From: Cardinalis cardinalis
Taxonomy: Eukaryota > Chordata > Aves > Passeriformes > Cardinalidae
DNA length: 64,000 nucleotides
NCBI GenBank assembly: GCA_014549065.1
Contig: JACDOX010000001.1
Location: 6,778,694 to 6,842,693 of the forward strand
Direction of reading: 5' to 3'
Made by a program: the position numbers and the translations under genes. Below the pieces are notes generated by a model. The model had not been told where the DNA came from and ran no database searches. It saw only the letters and a list, made by a program, of their open reading frames with translations. Positions 1 to 13,055 of this stretch are shown piece by piece (positions within the stretch are counted from its first letter, which is position 1; each line of letters opens with the position of its first letter).

Positions 1-412
1 CCCCCATCCTGAGAGTCTGTGGTGGAAAGGCAGTCGGATCTACACCCTTATTTTAGGCTTTGTCATCCCAGTGTCCACCATCTGCACCCTGTACACCACC
101 ATGCTGTGCAGACTGAGACATGTGCAGCTCCACTGCAATGCAAAAGCTCTGGACAAAGCCAAAAAAAGGGTGACGCTGATGGTGGTTGCTATCCTGGGTG
201 TGTGCCTGCTCTGCTGGACGCCCTTTCACCTTAGCACAGTGGTGGCCCTCATTGTGGACATCCCACAAACCCCACTCGTCATTGGGATTTCCTATTTCAT
301 CACCAGCCTAAGCTATGCCAACAGCTGCTTCAACCCTTTCCTGTACGCCTTTCTGGATGAAAGCTTCCGGAGGAGCTTCCGCAGGCTGATCAATCGCAGA
401 GCCACCTCATAA
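1..412 (+). CDS. NPBWR1: Neuropeptide B/W receptor 1, C-terminal part (5' end outside window)
   Basis: This is the last ~136 codons of a class A G-protein-coupled receptor for neuropeptides B and W, a plasma-membrane Gi/o-coupled receptor. The open frame enters from the left edge (codons start at base 2) and ends at TAA 410-412. It covers the end of extracellular loop 2 (ESLWWKGSRIY), TM5 (about 38-112, with GFVIPVSTIC), intracellular loop 3 with AKALDKAKKRV, TM6 with the CWTP motif (CLLCWTPFHLS), TM7 with NPFLY (the NPxxY motif), and helix 8 (DESFRRSFRRL). Remembered human NPBWR1 is nearly identical through IPQTPLVI and SYFITSLSYANSC. The family is about 330 residues and usually intronless in the coding part, so about 190 residues lie upstream of the window. 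The GTG at 71 is an internal valine in TM5, not a start. NPBWR2 is the main alternative; linkage to OPRK1 favours NPBWR1. The tail ends RRATS and has no cysteine. Confidence 0.95.
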   Translation, partial: PHPESLWWKGSRIYTLILGFVIPVSTICTLYTTMLCRLRHVQLHCNAKALDKAKKRVTLMVVAILGVCLLCWTPFHLSTVVALIVDIPQTPLVIGISYFITSLSYANSCFNPFLYAFLDESFRRSFRRLINRRATS

Positions 413-950
413 AGCCAGCCCAGCCCTCTGTCCTGTCCTGTCCTGTGTCCCCCTCACAGTCACCTGCTTTTCCTGGGTGATCCCAGCCCAGAGAGTGCTT
501 TCCATCCAGGCTCCTCGTGACGGCCCACAGGGTTTCAGGCTGTTGCACTACCCAAGACATGAACTGAGGCCNGGTGGATCTTTCTCACCTGTTCTGCACT
601 CATTTCCTCAGCACTGCCCATTACGGTAGACAGCCCTGCCCTGTTTTTTTTTTTTTGTTAGTTTATTTGTTGTTCATTTGTGGTTTTTTTAATTTGTTCT
701 CTCTAATGCTCTTTCTGAACTGTGTTTGGAGCTCACAGAGCTGTCACAGGTCCCTTTTTCCTTTTCAAAGGTATTGCTTTGTGAACTCAAGCCACATGAC
801 TGTCTAAATTATCAGTGATTTGTAAAGCTCATTAAAAGTGTTACCAAGTGTCTTGCTTAATAATAGCACAGCCTCTTTCCTACCTACAGGACCTGCTTAC
901 CAAATTCTTGCAAACTTAGCAACAACTCCAAAGGATAAGGAATAAACAAA
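413..950 (+). other. NPBWR1 3' UTR / downstream flank
   Basis: This segment directly follows the NPBWR1 stop codon. It has a short CTGTC/TCCTG pentamer run (about 429-447), a T-rich tract (about 643-690), and two possible polyadenylation hexamers, ATTAAA at 831-836 and AATAAA at 941-946. A short frame at 574-807 is low-complexity and Phe/Leu-rich and is not considered coding. The true transcript end cannot be fixed from sequence alone. Confidence 0.5.
831..836 (+). terminator. Candidate poly(A) signal ATTAAA for NPBWR1
   Basis: ATTAAA lies 419 bases after the stop and is followed within 30 bases by GT-rich sequence (GTGTTACCAAGTGTCTTG), the usual layout of a cleavage site. AATAAA at 941-946 is an alternative with a weaker GT-rich downstream element. 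Confidence 0.3.
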
Positions 951-3900
951 GGTATCTAACTCATTTCATTTTAAAGGAGAGTAAGATAAGGCAGTCAAAA
1001 TCCATGATAANATGTAAGAGAGATATCAGTCTGAACTCCAAAGAAAAAAGAGCAATACCTCCCTAGTGAATAAGAGGCCACTTGCTGCAGAAAATAGCTT
1101 AACAGTGCTCTTGGTCATTATAGTTTGCAAAAAATGCAGCTTTTTTTGTATCAGAAGTGGTGATTACTTTATTATTTGTCATGTGTTTATGGGCTGTTGC
1201 ACTTAGAGATATTTATTTTGTGGTCCTAGNAAACAGAATCAGAAGCTATCTTCAGAACCAGTAACCTTTTAAGAGTTTGAAAAGATCCTTCTGAAACATG
1301 GGAATATCTTGACTTCTTNCNTTAGAAATCACAAGTAACTTGCAGGGGTTNGGCTACTTTTAAACTATCTCTCACATACTTCCACTTTTTGGTAAGATAT
1401 TAGTGTTTCTCTTAAGAAGGAGAAGTGAAATAAAACCAAATTTTAAAAAATAGCCAAAAGATAAGTGAATTTTGCCTGAAGGAGGAGAGAGGGTGAATGA
1501 AAGTTTCACTAGAATTCACATGCCCAAACACTGTATGAGGAGGTTTCTTCCTCCAGTCTCATCTCCTCTTTTAGCCCTCTAAGGAAAACTGCAAAAATGT
1601 TGAGGACTGAGAAAGTATTTGCAATCAGTTAATATTTCTCACCTTAGTGGTCTTCACTGCACTTCCCTGCAGCAGATTCTAAAGCAGAGTAACACAATTT
1701 TTGTCAGATATTTTCCCCTCCACTGAATACAGAGAGATAGGGAGATGTGGTTAAGGATTTGCATTTCCACCCACACAGGAGGTCCTGATGGCTGTCAGGA
1801 GGTGCATAAGGATTTGTNTGGCACATGCAGGTTGCTCCTGTGAGACTTTGCACCAGCTCCTTTCCCACTGCTGCAGTTTAAAGTTCTGCCATAGGCATAT
1901 GGAAAGTTTCTTTCACTAAATCCTCCCACAAAAACTCCAAATAAAAATTTTAGCAATTAGGCATGCCTAANACTTTATAGTAACATATAACTGGGTTGAT
2001 AATTAAAACATTTCTTCTTATAAGACATTAATATTNCCTGAGAGAGTCAGTGCTAAGTTCAACACCCAGTCTAGCTGTTATGGAAATGGAAGAACTCCTT
2101 TGGGGAATGACAGNGTTGTTCTGTTTCACTGGGGACTGAATGATTTGACTTCCATCAGAAACAGAAGCTGGTGTTTGAAAGAGCAAGCCCAAAAGGTGTG
2201 GCGTACCCATTTCCACACCTCATAGGAAAAAATGTGCTTCAAGAGCCAGTGTCCCACACTTTATCTTTCTGCCTGAAACAAAAGGTAATTAGCTTCTCCC
2301 ACCATCTGCCTGGTGATCAGTCACTTGCCATGGAGAGAGAATTCAGTCTGTATGGACCAAGCAGCAAAATTTCTCTTTGTTTAGGCTGCTGCTACACACA
2401 CTATCCCTCTTCTATTCTTTAGTCATCATCTTCATAAGAATATTATTTGCCTAAAGACNGCATACAGCTTAAAAAGTAAACANTTCTATTCTCAGAAAAG
2501 ATACGTGCAGCACCATTGTGCTCTCATGGTTGTGATCCTTCCCTGAAAACTGACAAATGGCAGTAAAATAAAATTCCCTGTCCAACAGTCACATTAGTGG
2601 CACAGATTTGAATGTTGTTTGTGGTAGCGACCACCTAAGTGCTTTGGTCATGCTGCTATGCAGCTACATTTGTCTCATCACCTGTCAGGGCTTCTTTTTA
2701 CCCCAGAAATATCACTGAAACTTTGGTAGCTTTGTTGTGCTTCAGAAAAACCTACTCTGTACCTATACATCAAATGTGTTTCTAAGATGCTGACTGGTGC
2801 TAACAGTAAATTATAAGAACAGTCTGATTTGTCCATTTTTATCTAGATTTGAATACCAAAATTTTAATTTTTCCTGAACAAGCTAATCTGGTTCAAGATC
2901 TTAAATAAATAAACAACTTTCTAATCTAGATCAATNTGGAGACGGTTCTTTAAAATCTTTGTATTTCTCAGGAAATGGAAAAACATTTTAAAATATGCCT
3001 TTCCTCTTAGTCAATGTTTCATTTCATTGTCTTGCCCATGCTCATTTTTTGTTTTCCAAAAGGGAAAATATGAGAAGAATTGTCTATTAGCAAATTTCAC
3101 TTCGAGGTGTCTTGGACTGCTTGTCTTTNTTCTATTAGAATCATAAAAATGCAAACAGAATATCACCCATGTTGGTGTTATCCTTCACTGAATTTCTTCT
3201 CATTCTGAAGCCACATCTTACGTGTTCNTCATAGCAGGGTGAACATCTGAGAAGAATTCACTGTTTCTCCAAGTGCCTGGAGTTTTCCCAGGGTTGTTGG
3301 TCACAGAGGTGGCTGAGGCTTGAGCAAAGCCCAGCTNTGACAGGGGTGCCCAGCTCAGTTTCAGGCACTGGGCAGTGCCACCTCGCACAGCTCTGCTGCC
3401 TGCNGTGTCTGTGACATGTCTGGGAGCCTTTCCCTCTGTAGGCATTGCAGGCTGACTCCACTTGCAGGAGGAAGTTGAGCCTGGAGAGCCTGGGGANTGT
3501 TCTCATTGTTAAGTAATGCCCCCTCTCCTTTTGCAGGGCTTCAATGTGGGAACACAAGACGTAGTTCTTCTCTCAGCATATGGCCTTTTCATTTGGGAGA
3601 CAGAAAATTCTGGCAGAGCCTAAATGCAACCCAAACCAGCATCCAGCAGGAGAGGGAGAGGCTCAATTTTCAATACTGCTGGCAGCAAGGATGACTTGGT
3701 GTTGTACAGAAGNTGAACTTCAGCTCCCAGAGTGGGAATAGGTGATAAAAAATAAAAATAAATTTGTTCCACTTAAACATTTCTGGAGGAAGAAATAAAA
3801 ATGCTCCTGTTCAGCCCATGTTTAACCAGATATGATGAACAGTGGTACATTATGAGACAGTAGAGTTGCTATAAGGTGATATTTTTTATATATGGAAGCA

Positions 3901-6723
3901 TTTTATATATATGAAAATTAATAAAATAAAAATGAATCCATTTTGCCCTCAGCATAGCTATAACTTGTAACTTATATTGCAGATGTTTGATATAGACTTC
4001 CAGAGGAAAAGCAGAAAAAANCAGAAAAACGGATTATATAAATAAGTAAATTGAACAGAATTAAATTTTCTGGCTGCTCATGATTCGTAATAAGTAGAAT
4101 AGAATTAAATNTTCTGACTGCTCATTCTTCATCCTTCCCCTCTGTTTGCACCACNCTGAATGGTGTTAAATTCAGCATTTTGAACTTTTGGCCACTTCTT
4201 AAAAGCATGCAGCAAATNTGGGGTGGAGGAGGGGTGGATTGGGATTCTTGGAGGGGGGAACAAGGTGGAAAGAGTAGACAGGGCTGTGTTCTCAGGGCTG
4301 TGGTTAATTAGAGTACAGGGAGCATACACCTGTATAATGCCTGATGCCTTGCTCTGGGGAAAGCAGGGATGGGAAAATTCTGGGACTCAGAAGGGTGTGA
4401 ATCTTGGATAAGCGCAAAGGATAACATCAGGTGTTTGCTGGTTTGATTGCAGTAAAGCCTCATAAGTCAAGGCAGGAGAGAACTGTGTCATTTCTTTTCN
4501 GCTTAAGTCACCATTCAGCTTCTCATAGGCCAAAAAAATGTGATTAAACAGAACCAGGCCTCCAGCTTGTGGCACACTGTCAGCACCAAATCTTCTTAAT
4601 GCCTTGACTTGTAAAGGCCATGCACAGCTTTTCANGGACATCTTCCTATAGTTTCTATACAGCAAGCTTAGAGAGCCAGAGGGTAACACTGTGTGTGATT
4701 CCCAAGCACCCCTCCAGCCAGGAACCCGAGTCCATGCNTCCCTTGGTGGCTGAGACACATCCTGGGAACTCTGGTTAAAGACATCTGGCAAAACAGATAT
4801 TTCATCAGGACCACGAATTTCCTATAAATTTTGTTTAAAAATCACCCTGCAGACTTTCCCAGCAACAACATTTTTGCCTGGCTGCTCCTGACCCAGCCAC
4901 CCCAAACCCAAAGCTGATGTNGACCACTACTCCTGTGTTTCCAGTTCCAGAATGTTTCGAATTCCTGCTTCTTTTGTATCAATGAAAAAGATACTTTTTT
5001 TCTAACTTGAGAGCAAAATCTTCCACCCTTTCCTTGTACTTTTTCAAAATAAGTATGCTCAATGAAAAAATAATAATACTCTATTTTAAGTCTAATATTT
5101 TTAGCAATATTTTTGTCATAAGGATTTATCTTAAATGAAGAATACACTAATTTTACTGAGTTATTTTTGAGCAGATGGAGCTTTTCTCTATGAGTTCAGA
5201 AGTTCTGGAATTTTCGGAGCCAGGAAATATAGTAAACATTCCTTTTCCAGAGACTATTCCAGAGCTTCCCGTGAGGCTCCCTTCAATGGCACGACATCCA
5301 AAATCTTCAAAAAAAAACCAAAAAAAACCCTGCTGATTAAACATAGGGGAAAAAAGGATCTTCTATTCACCCAGTGCGGACAGCGGATGAAACAGCAGTT
5401 TCTAGACTTGAATTTGACAGACCAACGTTTAGTCTAGCATCAATGCTGTTGTCTAACACACACAGCACANTTTGCAGCTGGCAAGTGCCCTGTGAGTGTT
5501 CATATGTGCAAAGTAGGCAAGTTAGCATTAAAAGATTGCTATTCTTTTGCTCATTCTGGTAATCAGCTGCTTATATGAGCAGCCCAACCATGACAGGGGA
5601 ATAATTCTGCTCTTNACCCTGTCTGAGGGCCAATTGCTCACCAGTGTCAGTAAGGATCTTTCAGACTAACCCATCCCAGTTACAGCGCTCCCCAGCCCCC
5701 TCAGCTTTTTTAGTCTCTCTCTGCTTCAAAATAGTTCCACTGTGGACAGTAGAAAAATTTCCTTTCTCAACAAAGCAGGACTTTTAAGTNGTTTTGCCAA
5801 TTTAAAGCATGATTGCAACTGGAGGCACCCTCTTTTTCTGCTTTACAAAGTAAAAGGAAAATAAACTCTGCATAAGTTTTATATATTTTCCATTTCCCCC
5901 ATCTTCATTCATAGCCATCTTTAGGAAGCATGAAGAAGACGCACAAACCACCAACTTCTTGCTATTTGAAGCTCCACAAATGCTTCCAAAATNTTTTTCT
6001 ACTTACAAAACGTTTATACCACCAGAGGGAGTTCAAAGACAAATTATTCAGCAAATGTACTGAGCGGAAATATGTTTGTCCTGTCGTGCCTGACACTAAG
6101 CATGCAGTTTTCTATGTAAGGCGTCTTTCCCTCAAGTTTTATTCAAATTCACTATGCTATGATAAACAGAATTATAATAAAATAGCTTTAATGAAGGTCA
6201 GCATTTTCTAGAGGCATGATCCTAAGCTAGCTTGCAATTTTTCTGTTTCTTTTTAAGCATCCACTTCCAGCGTACAGTTAGAATTCTCACCATGAAGAAT
6301 GGTGTCTGGATGCAGCTGAAGACACAGCAGGTCCTGCGCATTGCCACTTCCAGTCAGTCAGCCCCCAGAGGGACTGGTTTGGGGGAGGACTGGGCAGGTG
6401 TCACCGACACAGAGAAGAGGCTGTGTCATTTTGCAGAGACCAACTCTCCTGCACCCCATTCCAAACCAGGGCAGCCCTGTGGAGCCCCAGCAGCCTCTGG
6501 GCAAGGATTTGTGTNTCTCTGTACTCTTCTTCACACTGTTTTCATTAGGTGGACATTTTTTCCCCATGTACATTTTTCCTGTCCCTGGTTCCTATNATGC
6601 CAGACTGTATTTAATATTTTGGACACTTCCTCTCCTTTCAGCTTTCAGCCCCAAGATGGCACTGGTTCTTCACTGACAAGCCATCACTGTTTTCCTAAAC
6701 CAGAGTTGAAGAATAAAAAAACC
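951..6723. other. Intergenic DNA, no gene recognised
   Basis: This is AT-rich non-coding sequence between the NPBWR1 flank and the first LTR. Frames here (for example 4387-4791 on the minus strand, 134 codons, and 6232-6750 on the plus strand, 172 codons, the latter running into the LTR) show no family motif, are interrupted by Ns and look like chance. The only structure I can name is an imperfect tandem duplication at 4041-4130. A slightly GC-richer patch at 6300-6520 is unidentified. Confidence 0.6.
4041..4130. repeat. Imperfect tandem duplication, ~44-48 bp x2
   Basis: Two adjacent copies begin AATAAGTA at 4041 and at 4089. They share AGAATTAAAT followed by TTCTG(G/A)CTGCTCAT. The second copy is a few bases shorter near its start and carries an N. 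The core copies start 44 bases apart (4057 and 4101). Confidence 0.75.
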
Positions 6724-7105
6724 TGTGGTAATGTTCAGGAGGGTTTCTAGGATGAGAGAGAGACGAGACTGTTGACTTCATCAGAAGGCTTGATTTATTA
6801 TCTTATAATANGTATATATTATATTATATTAAAAAGAAAAGGAAGGAGAAGGTTTCTCCTGAAGGCTGCTAAGCAAAGAATAGACAAGAATGGAATGATA
6901 ACAAAAGGAGCTCTCTCTGACTCTGTCCTCGAGACCTCAGTNCTTGATTGGCCATTAATTATAAACATACAAGATGGGCCAATCACAAATGCATCNGTTG
7001 CATTCCACAGCAGCAGATAATTATTGTTTACATTTGTCGCTGAAGCTGCAGCTCTCAGAAATCCTAAGAAAGGATTTCTCATGAAAGATGTCTGCNACAA
7101 AAACC
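6718..7105 (-). mobile_element. Solo LTR of an endogenous retrovirus with 6-bp target-site duplication
   Basis: The LTR body is 6724-7099 (376 bp). On the plus strand it starts TGTGGTAATG and ends GCNACA, so on the minus strand it runs TGTNGC...CCACA, the TG...CA ends expected of an LTR. It is flanked by an exact direct repeat AAAACC at 6718-6723 and 7100-7105. On the minus strand it carries AATAAA (complement of 6794-6799) followed by the motif GCCTTCTGA. No internal retroviral genes flank it, so it is a solo LTR left by LTR-LTR recombination. A 6-bp duplication is typical of class II (ERVK-like) elements. It resembles, from memory, a common passerine LTR family. Confidence 0.88.
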
Positions 7106-10100
7106 ATGNTCCTGAGAGCTAATTTGGACATTGTGTTAGAGGATTATACAAATCAGCAAGGGGAAACAAAAATAAATACTGTTTCTCTTTTTGTAAAATA
7201 TATATAAAATAACATGAATCCTTACACAGTTTTTTTTAATGAAGATTAGTACTTTTTAACAGGTTTTATTGGTTGAACAAAGCATACTGAAATCATAGGA
7301 GTAGTTTGGGTTAAACCTAGCTTAAAATTCCTTTATGCTCCCAGATTCAAGTTTTGAGTTCAGATCAGTAAGGGAAGAGATTCTCAACTGAAATTCTCAA
7401 GTTCTTAAACAAAACTGGGGACTTTCTTTAGAGAAGATGTGTCCAAAATAATCAATTTTTAAGGTGTGTATTGAGGAAAAGGAAAGCTGTATGATTCTAA
7501 GAAGGAGTAAGCAGCTTAATAATTTACTTATCTGGCAGAATTCTCAGGAGCTGTAAGTGGTGCAATGGGCTTGGATACAGTTAGCGTGATTTTCATAAAT
7601 GAATAGCCAATAGTGTAAGATGTCTTTGTAGAATATTACAGACTCAGGTGTTGCTACAGTCCCCTCCAATACTGCAGTGTACATTTATGTTTGCTATTGG
7701 ATGGAAGACATGCAACATGCCCCTGTGACAGCAGATCCCTGTGGGAGNAAATCTGGGCTAGCAAGACACCCCTGCTGGGTAAGCACTCCTCAGCTCCAGC
7801 TCTCAGGTATTTTCCCTCTGCATTACATCCCTGCCTAGTGAGGCCAACTCAAATTAGTGGAAAAATGTTGAAGTTGTGGAGGTGCTTGTTGATTGTTGTT
7901 ATTTACTGCTGATACTGTGGTAGCACTGAGATCCTAACTAGTCTGGGTTATCGTGGTGGACATTCACCCACCTACAGGACAGTAAAAACTGCACAAGAGA
8001 ATTTACAAATGAAGAGATTTTGCTTTTCTGGCGACACTGGTCTCCTGGAACACCAAGAGAATCCTGAGCCTGCTTCCCTCCTTGTCTCAGGAGAGACATG
8101 TGCTTCCCAACTTGTATTTTTCACTTTGGCATTACATTCACCTTAAAACTGAAGCTGAAAAATTGCATATGGGCTTTTATGCCGCACTTGCTGAGCCTGT
8201 GTTACAAAATGGATCTTCTTTATTTCTAAAGAAATACAAGGCTGGTTTCTGGTTGGCATAGTGACATAGCAGCAGTAGCTATATAAAACTACCATGTGAT
8301 TTATGTTAGGTACCTATAGAAGTTATTGTCTTCATTTTGGTGAGACTTAGAATTTGGCATTTGTTCTCTGTGAGGGGCTAAAGCTACTCAACTATCAGCA
8401 AGACCTAATGTGATAGATCATTGCTGGTTTCTGGTGCTGCAACATGCTATGGGAAGTTTGGACAACTAAATATGTAAACTTATTATGAGGAGAGAAAGCA
8501 TCTAGGTCTTGTTTTTGAACATACCTTGAACACTTAAAAAAATCAAACTCAAACCCAAAATAACCTCTCCAAACCTATCTTCCAAGGAGCACTGAAGTAT
8601 TAAAAGGAAAAGATTCAAAAGATTATGGTGATTTTTCCCTTCTTCCTAAGTTTTGATTCTTCTCTGATATGCTTGTTTGTTCACAGAGGCTGTATGTGGT
8701 AAAGAGAATTCTAAAATGCTAAACATATCAAAAACTGCTATTTCCAAAAAACTTAGGAAAAACTTCAACTCTGTTGACAAACTCTCTTGGTGTGATGAAG
8801 AGTTCTGCTGACTCTTACTTAAAATACACTAAAATCAAAAACACAGCAAGAAATGTCCCCAGCTAAATTAATCCAGGTAGAAATAACTTAGAATACTTCT
8901 AAATNAACCAAGTCAAACCAGAATATATGACTGAAGAACAAATGCAGAAATCACTCTAATAGACCCTACTGTAGTTCGTAAACATATTTTGATTTTTTTC
9001 CCTATATCAATTACTGGGCTCTTATTCAAGGTTGATTAAATCTGAGATGGCCAGTTTCCATCCTCTGTGACCAGGCAGTAAATGAAGTGGGTCTCAGTGC
9101 CTATACTACACATTAAATTTTTTCCCATGTTTTTGAGAACCACCACCACTGAGTCACAGTACTACAGTCAGAAGAATTCAAGAAGAAAAAAATCCATTGT
9201 AAAATGCTGGAACAAATTCACCATTTCAGACTTACCATGCTACATCAAACCAATGGTCTCTTATGTCAAGTAGTCTATTTTTAATGGATCTTGAACTATG
9301 TCTCTTGATGTGGTGATGTACAGCTGTTTTCAAGGACATTATTACATAATGTGTGTGGGCAGGTGGCAAACATTGCTACCTGTCAGAATTAAATCTGGCA
9401 AGGCAGAAATAGAAACTTTTACAATTCCTTCTATTATTTGTACAATGAGAGCATACAGTGGGCCAAATAGGATTCTCATGGACTGGGCATTCTGCAAAAC
9501 ACTGGCTACAAAATTTTGATCATAAAAGTAATCAAATCTAGTCTCTTCCAGAAAAAGAAATGAGTGGGCAAAGGAAGAAGTTCTAAAGCATCTTAAGGGT
9601 AGGAAAAGCAAAGCAAATACACAAATTATGGATAAACCTAGATTTCTCTCTAAAATATGGCCTGAAAATTTAGGAGAAAAATTATAAAAGAGAAAACAAA
9701 AAGCTCTCTAGCAAGATAGAACAGGTGAGCAGATGACCNTACTTGCTGTATGTCCACAGGGCCCGATTCCATTCACCAGTTATAATTGCTCATGGAAGGA
9801 ATGTGTTCCATCCACCCACCAGCTGGTTGAGAGAGGAAGAATAAGGAAATTCCTAAAGCAAGAATGAGCACCTATTCTATTTTATCATAGCATTTGAAAG
9901 ACAAATGGACTTATATACAATGCCATTATTTATCCAATATATTACTTTATTATCAGCACATATATGCTACATTAGATTAACTCTTCAAAATAGCTCTACA
10001 GTTAAGACTGATCTCACATACTACTCTGGGGAAGTCCAGGTTCTGCTGGTTTTACTCAAGTTCAGATGTTGTTCACTGAGGATGTTAAATCAGGACCTTC

Positions 10101-11504
10101 TTTTCCTTCTGTGCTTACCTCTGCCCCACCAGTTATCCCATCAATCTCTCTTTACAAGCTCACATTATTCAAAAATAATTTCTTCTAGCTTTTCAGGATC
10201 TTTAACATGTCCCTGTCAGAGACCCAAACTTCACCGTGCATTTCCTCTTGTTTTCTGAACTGCCTCAACCAAGTTTATGCTGCCAATAAAATGGAATGAA
10301 GTAACATGCTCATTATTGACGTGTCAGCTGCTCTTCTGTTCCTCTCTTGTCTACTTTTAGGAGACTCCAGGACACTCTGCACAATGTTTCCCACTGCTCC
10401 TGCAAGAGGAATTTTTAATTTATGGTGTGTTGCAAAACTTTTAGAAATTACAGTCTACCCGCTAAGAAGTACAGACCTGTCAGGGGCCATGAAGAAAAGT
10501 AAAGCAAAGCAAGGCAGCAGCAGCAATGTTAATTCTTACAGGATGGAAAAAGAAAGTATGGCAGAAGGGAATAACTGCTTTGTTTGTTATTAAAATATGT
10601 TTGTACTGAGAAAGACACCTTGCAGCAATTTCTTAAAAGACAATCTGACCCAAAGTAGGTGATATTAATAGGAATGGGGAGAAGAATGGCTCTCAGATGC
10701 TCCCATGCTGGGGATGCTTCACACTGTCTAAGGAACCCAATGCAATTCTCAAACAAGGGTTATGAACCTCCTCGGCATGCAATAGTAAAATTACCAGATG
10801 CTATTCTTGCATATAGGTATAAATCATTGCTAAACACATAAATAAATGAAGAAATTTATGACACCAGATGAGGAATTTACAGACCTAATTTCTTTTNTAT
10901 TAGATTGCAGAGAAAAAAAAAGAATATTATGAACAAAAGATGTGACTAAGCAGTAAAAGCTATAGTACTAATATGTACAAGGAATCAGCCAATCTAAAAA
11001 TTTACTGAACTAATGAAAATCATCCANATCTTATGTCAAATTTCCAACCACTTTCCCAGCAATTTTATTGCAATTAATAAGTACCAAAACTGTGCTTTCA
11101 ATAGTGTTCATAGTACATTATTTATATATTATAACATAGTATGTTAATTCAATTTCTCCAAAGTTAAATTAAAAAGTTTGGAGTTTTTTTAGTTTCTAAC
11201 AGAAGATTTTACTAGGCAATGTTTTATTATTATTAAATGAAATATCTGATTATCAGGTTTTATGTTTTTATTGCATGTTATATGTGTAGTACTGTAACTA
11301 CAAAATGCTAAGTAGAAAACTATGGCTAAAAATGAATTTTCTGCATATATGGAACTCTGCTTACAAAAATAAAAAGCAATTGCAAGTGCCTGGGAAATTT
11401 ATGCACTGTGTAATTACAAGGTGCTAGAAGTACAATTATAGACTTGCTAATAAGCTTTTCATTTCCTTCCACTTTATTTTAAATATTGCTTCATCTTAGA
11501 TTAT

Positions 11505-11527
11505 TTCTTCCTTTCTTTCTTTCTTTC
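11505..11527. repeat. (CTTT)n microsatellite
   Basis: A short pyrimidine tract contains about four CTTT units (11511-11527) after TTCTTC. Confidence 0.8.
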
Positions 11528-13021
11528 ATAACAAGAGAAGGTTTTCCATATGAGGATTTTTATAGAGCTTTGCTATTTGTTTTACNAGGGAATAAGTGTA
11601 ATAAGTTTCCAGAAACTGTTTGTATTCAGCAATAACCTCTTGTATAACANCTTTATTTTAAATAGAGTAAGTTTATGAAAACCTCCTAGAGCACCTCAGT
11701 TCAATGAAAATTAAATCAGAGCTGTTCAGTATATTCCACTACTTGGAATTAAATGTAGTTTGGATGGGAAGAAAACAACAACCGAACAAAATAACCCCCC
11801 CGGTCTTTGAAATTATACATGCAAACCTTGGCTATATTTATCTGGAAGTAGCTACTTCACCACAGCCAGAGTAAGGATGATCTTTCCATCACTAACCTTA
11901 AGATCAAGGGGAAAAATTAACTCTTCAGAGAAACAGGGAGCAACAGGAAAGAATTTGCTGCAGGAAGGATGATGAGCATACACAAAATGTAAGGACAAAA
12001 CCCAAAATAGGAGTCCTTGACACTGTCCTTTCATGCTCACTTTGTACCTTTCAGTGAATAAATGATGCATTGTTTAAAAAGTCTCAACAGCAAGGAAGAA
12101 CATGCAGTTGAGGTGCTCTTTGCAGTCTCATTCAGTTACCAGCCCAAAGGCTGCCTAATTCTACCTCTGCACCAGTTTAAAGCAAAGGGGTCCTGCAGTA
12201 GGGATGTGCTAACAAAAAGCCTCCCTGAGGATCAACACCAAAGACTGTGTTTATCTACCACAAATCTAATGATTTCCTGGGTTNCAAATGGGTGTTTCTC
12301 AATCTAACCAGAGTTTGATCTGTATCCAGGACCTTTCTTGTTTTCACTGCAGCGGTCATGTCTGAATGCAGAAACTCATTCTCAATAAATCTGCACTTTT
12401 TAGGAAGTTACTTTAACACAAGTATTTCCAATTGCCTCTGACAAGGAGTTTGTAAAAGCAATTTTATTTTTTCTGACTGTTTGCCTGCATGGTAACAGAG
12501 ATAAAAGAGCCATGTAGCACATAATACCTCCTGTGTTGTTTGTAAATACACCTTCACTAACATGAGCATGACAGGCAGCACCTGGTCTGAGCAGCAAGCT
12601 TGAGCCACTAATGGATTCAACAAAGACACATTTCAGGGACGGAATAATTTCTCTGTAGAAAAATACAAGAATGAGCACAGTATTTTCTCCACTTTGCAAA
12701 TGGTCTCCCAAAGTAACAGCAGAAGCAAGGTCTTTTCAGAAGTCATACGGCCATCAAGGGCAACATAGGCTTTGAAAAACACTTACCTCAGTAAACCCCC
12801 TGCCACGCTGTCTCAGGTCAGCTCATGCTGGGATCACACAAATATTCCTTTCCTCTTCAAGAGTATGGCTTTGCCTTACAATAAAATCGCATGGTTTACT
12901 CTTTTCACAGCAGCAGCATATATATGTTTAACAAGCTACTGAGACATCTGTATCAAAAATAAACAAATTGTAATAAATAGGAATTTTCAGAAAAATTAGG
13001 CATGTGTCGGTATTGTGCATG

Positions 13022-13055
13022 TATATTATATATATACATATATATATATATATAT
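13022..13055. repeat. (TA)n microsatellite
   Basis: An alternating T/A tract is interrupted by a TT and a single C. The uninterrupted part is at 13039-13055, and the tract is followed by GCACAC. Confidence 0.85.

Noticed and set aside
574..807. 77-codon frame after NPBWR1
   Set aside because: Located in the 3' flank, driven by a T tract. Not a gene.
6232..6723. 172-codon plus-strand frame (6232-6750)
   Set aside because: It has no recognisable domain, contains Ns, and ends inside the LTR. Composition changes along its length. It fits a chance frame in a slightly GC-richer patch.
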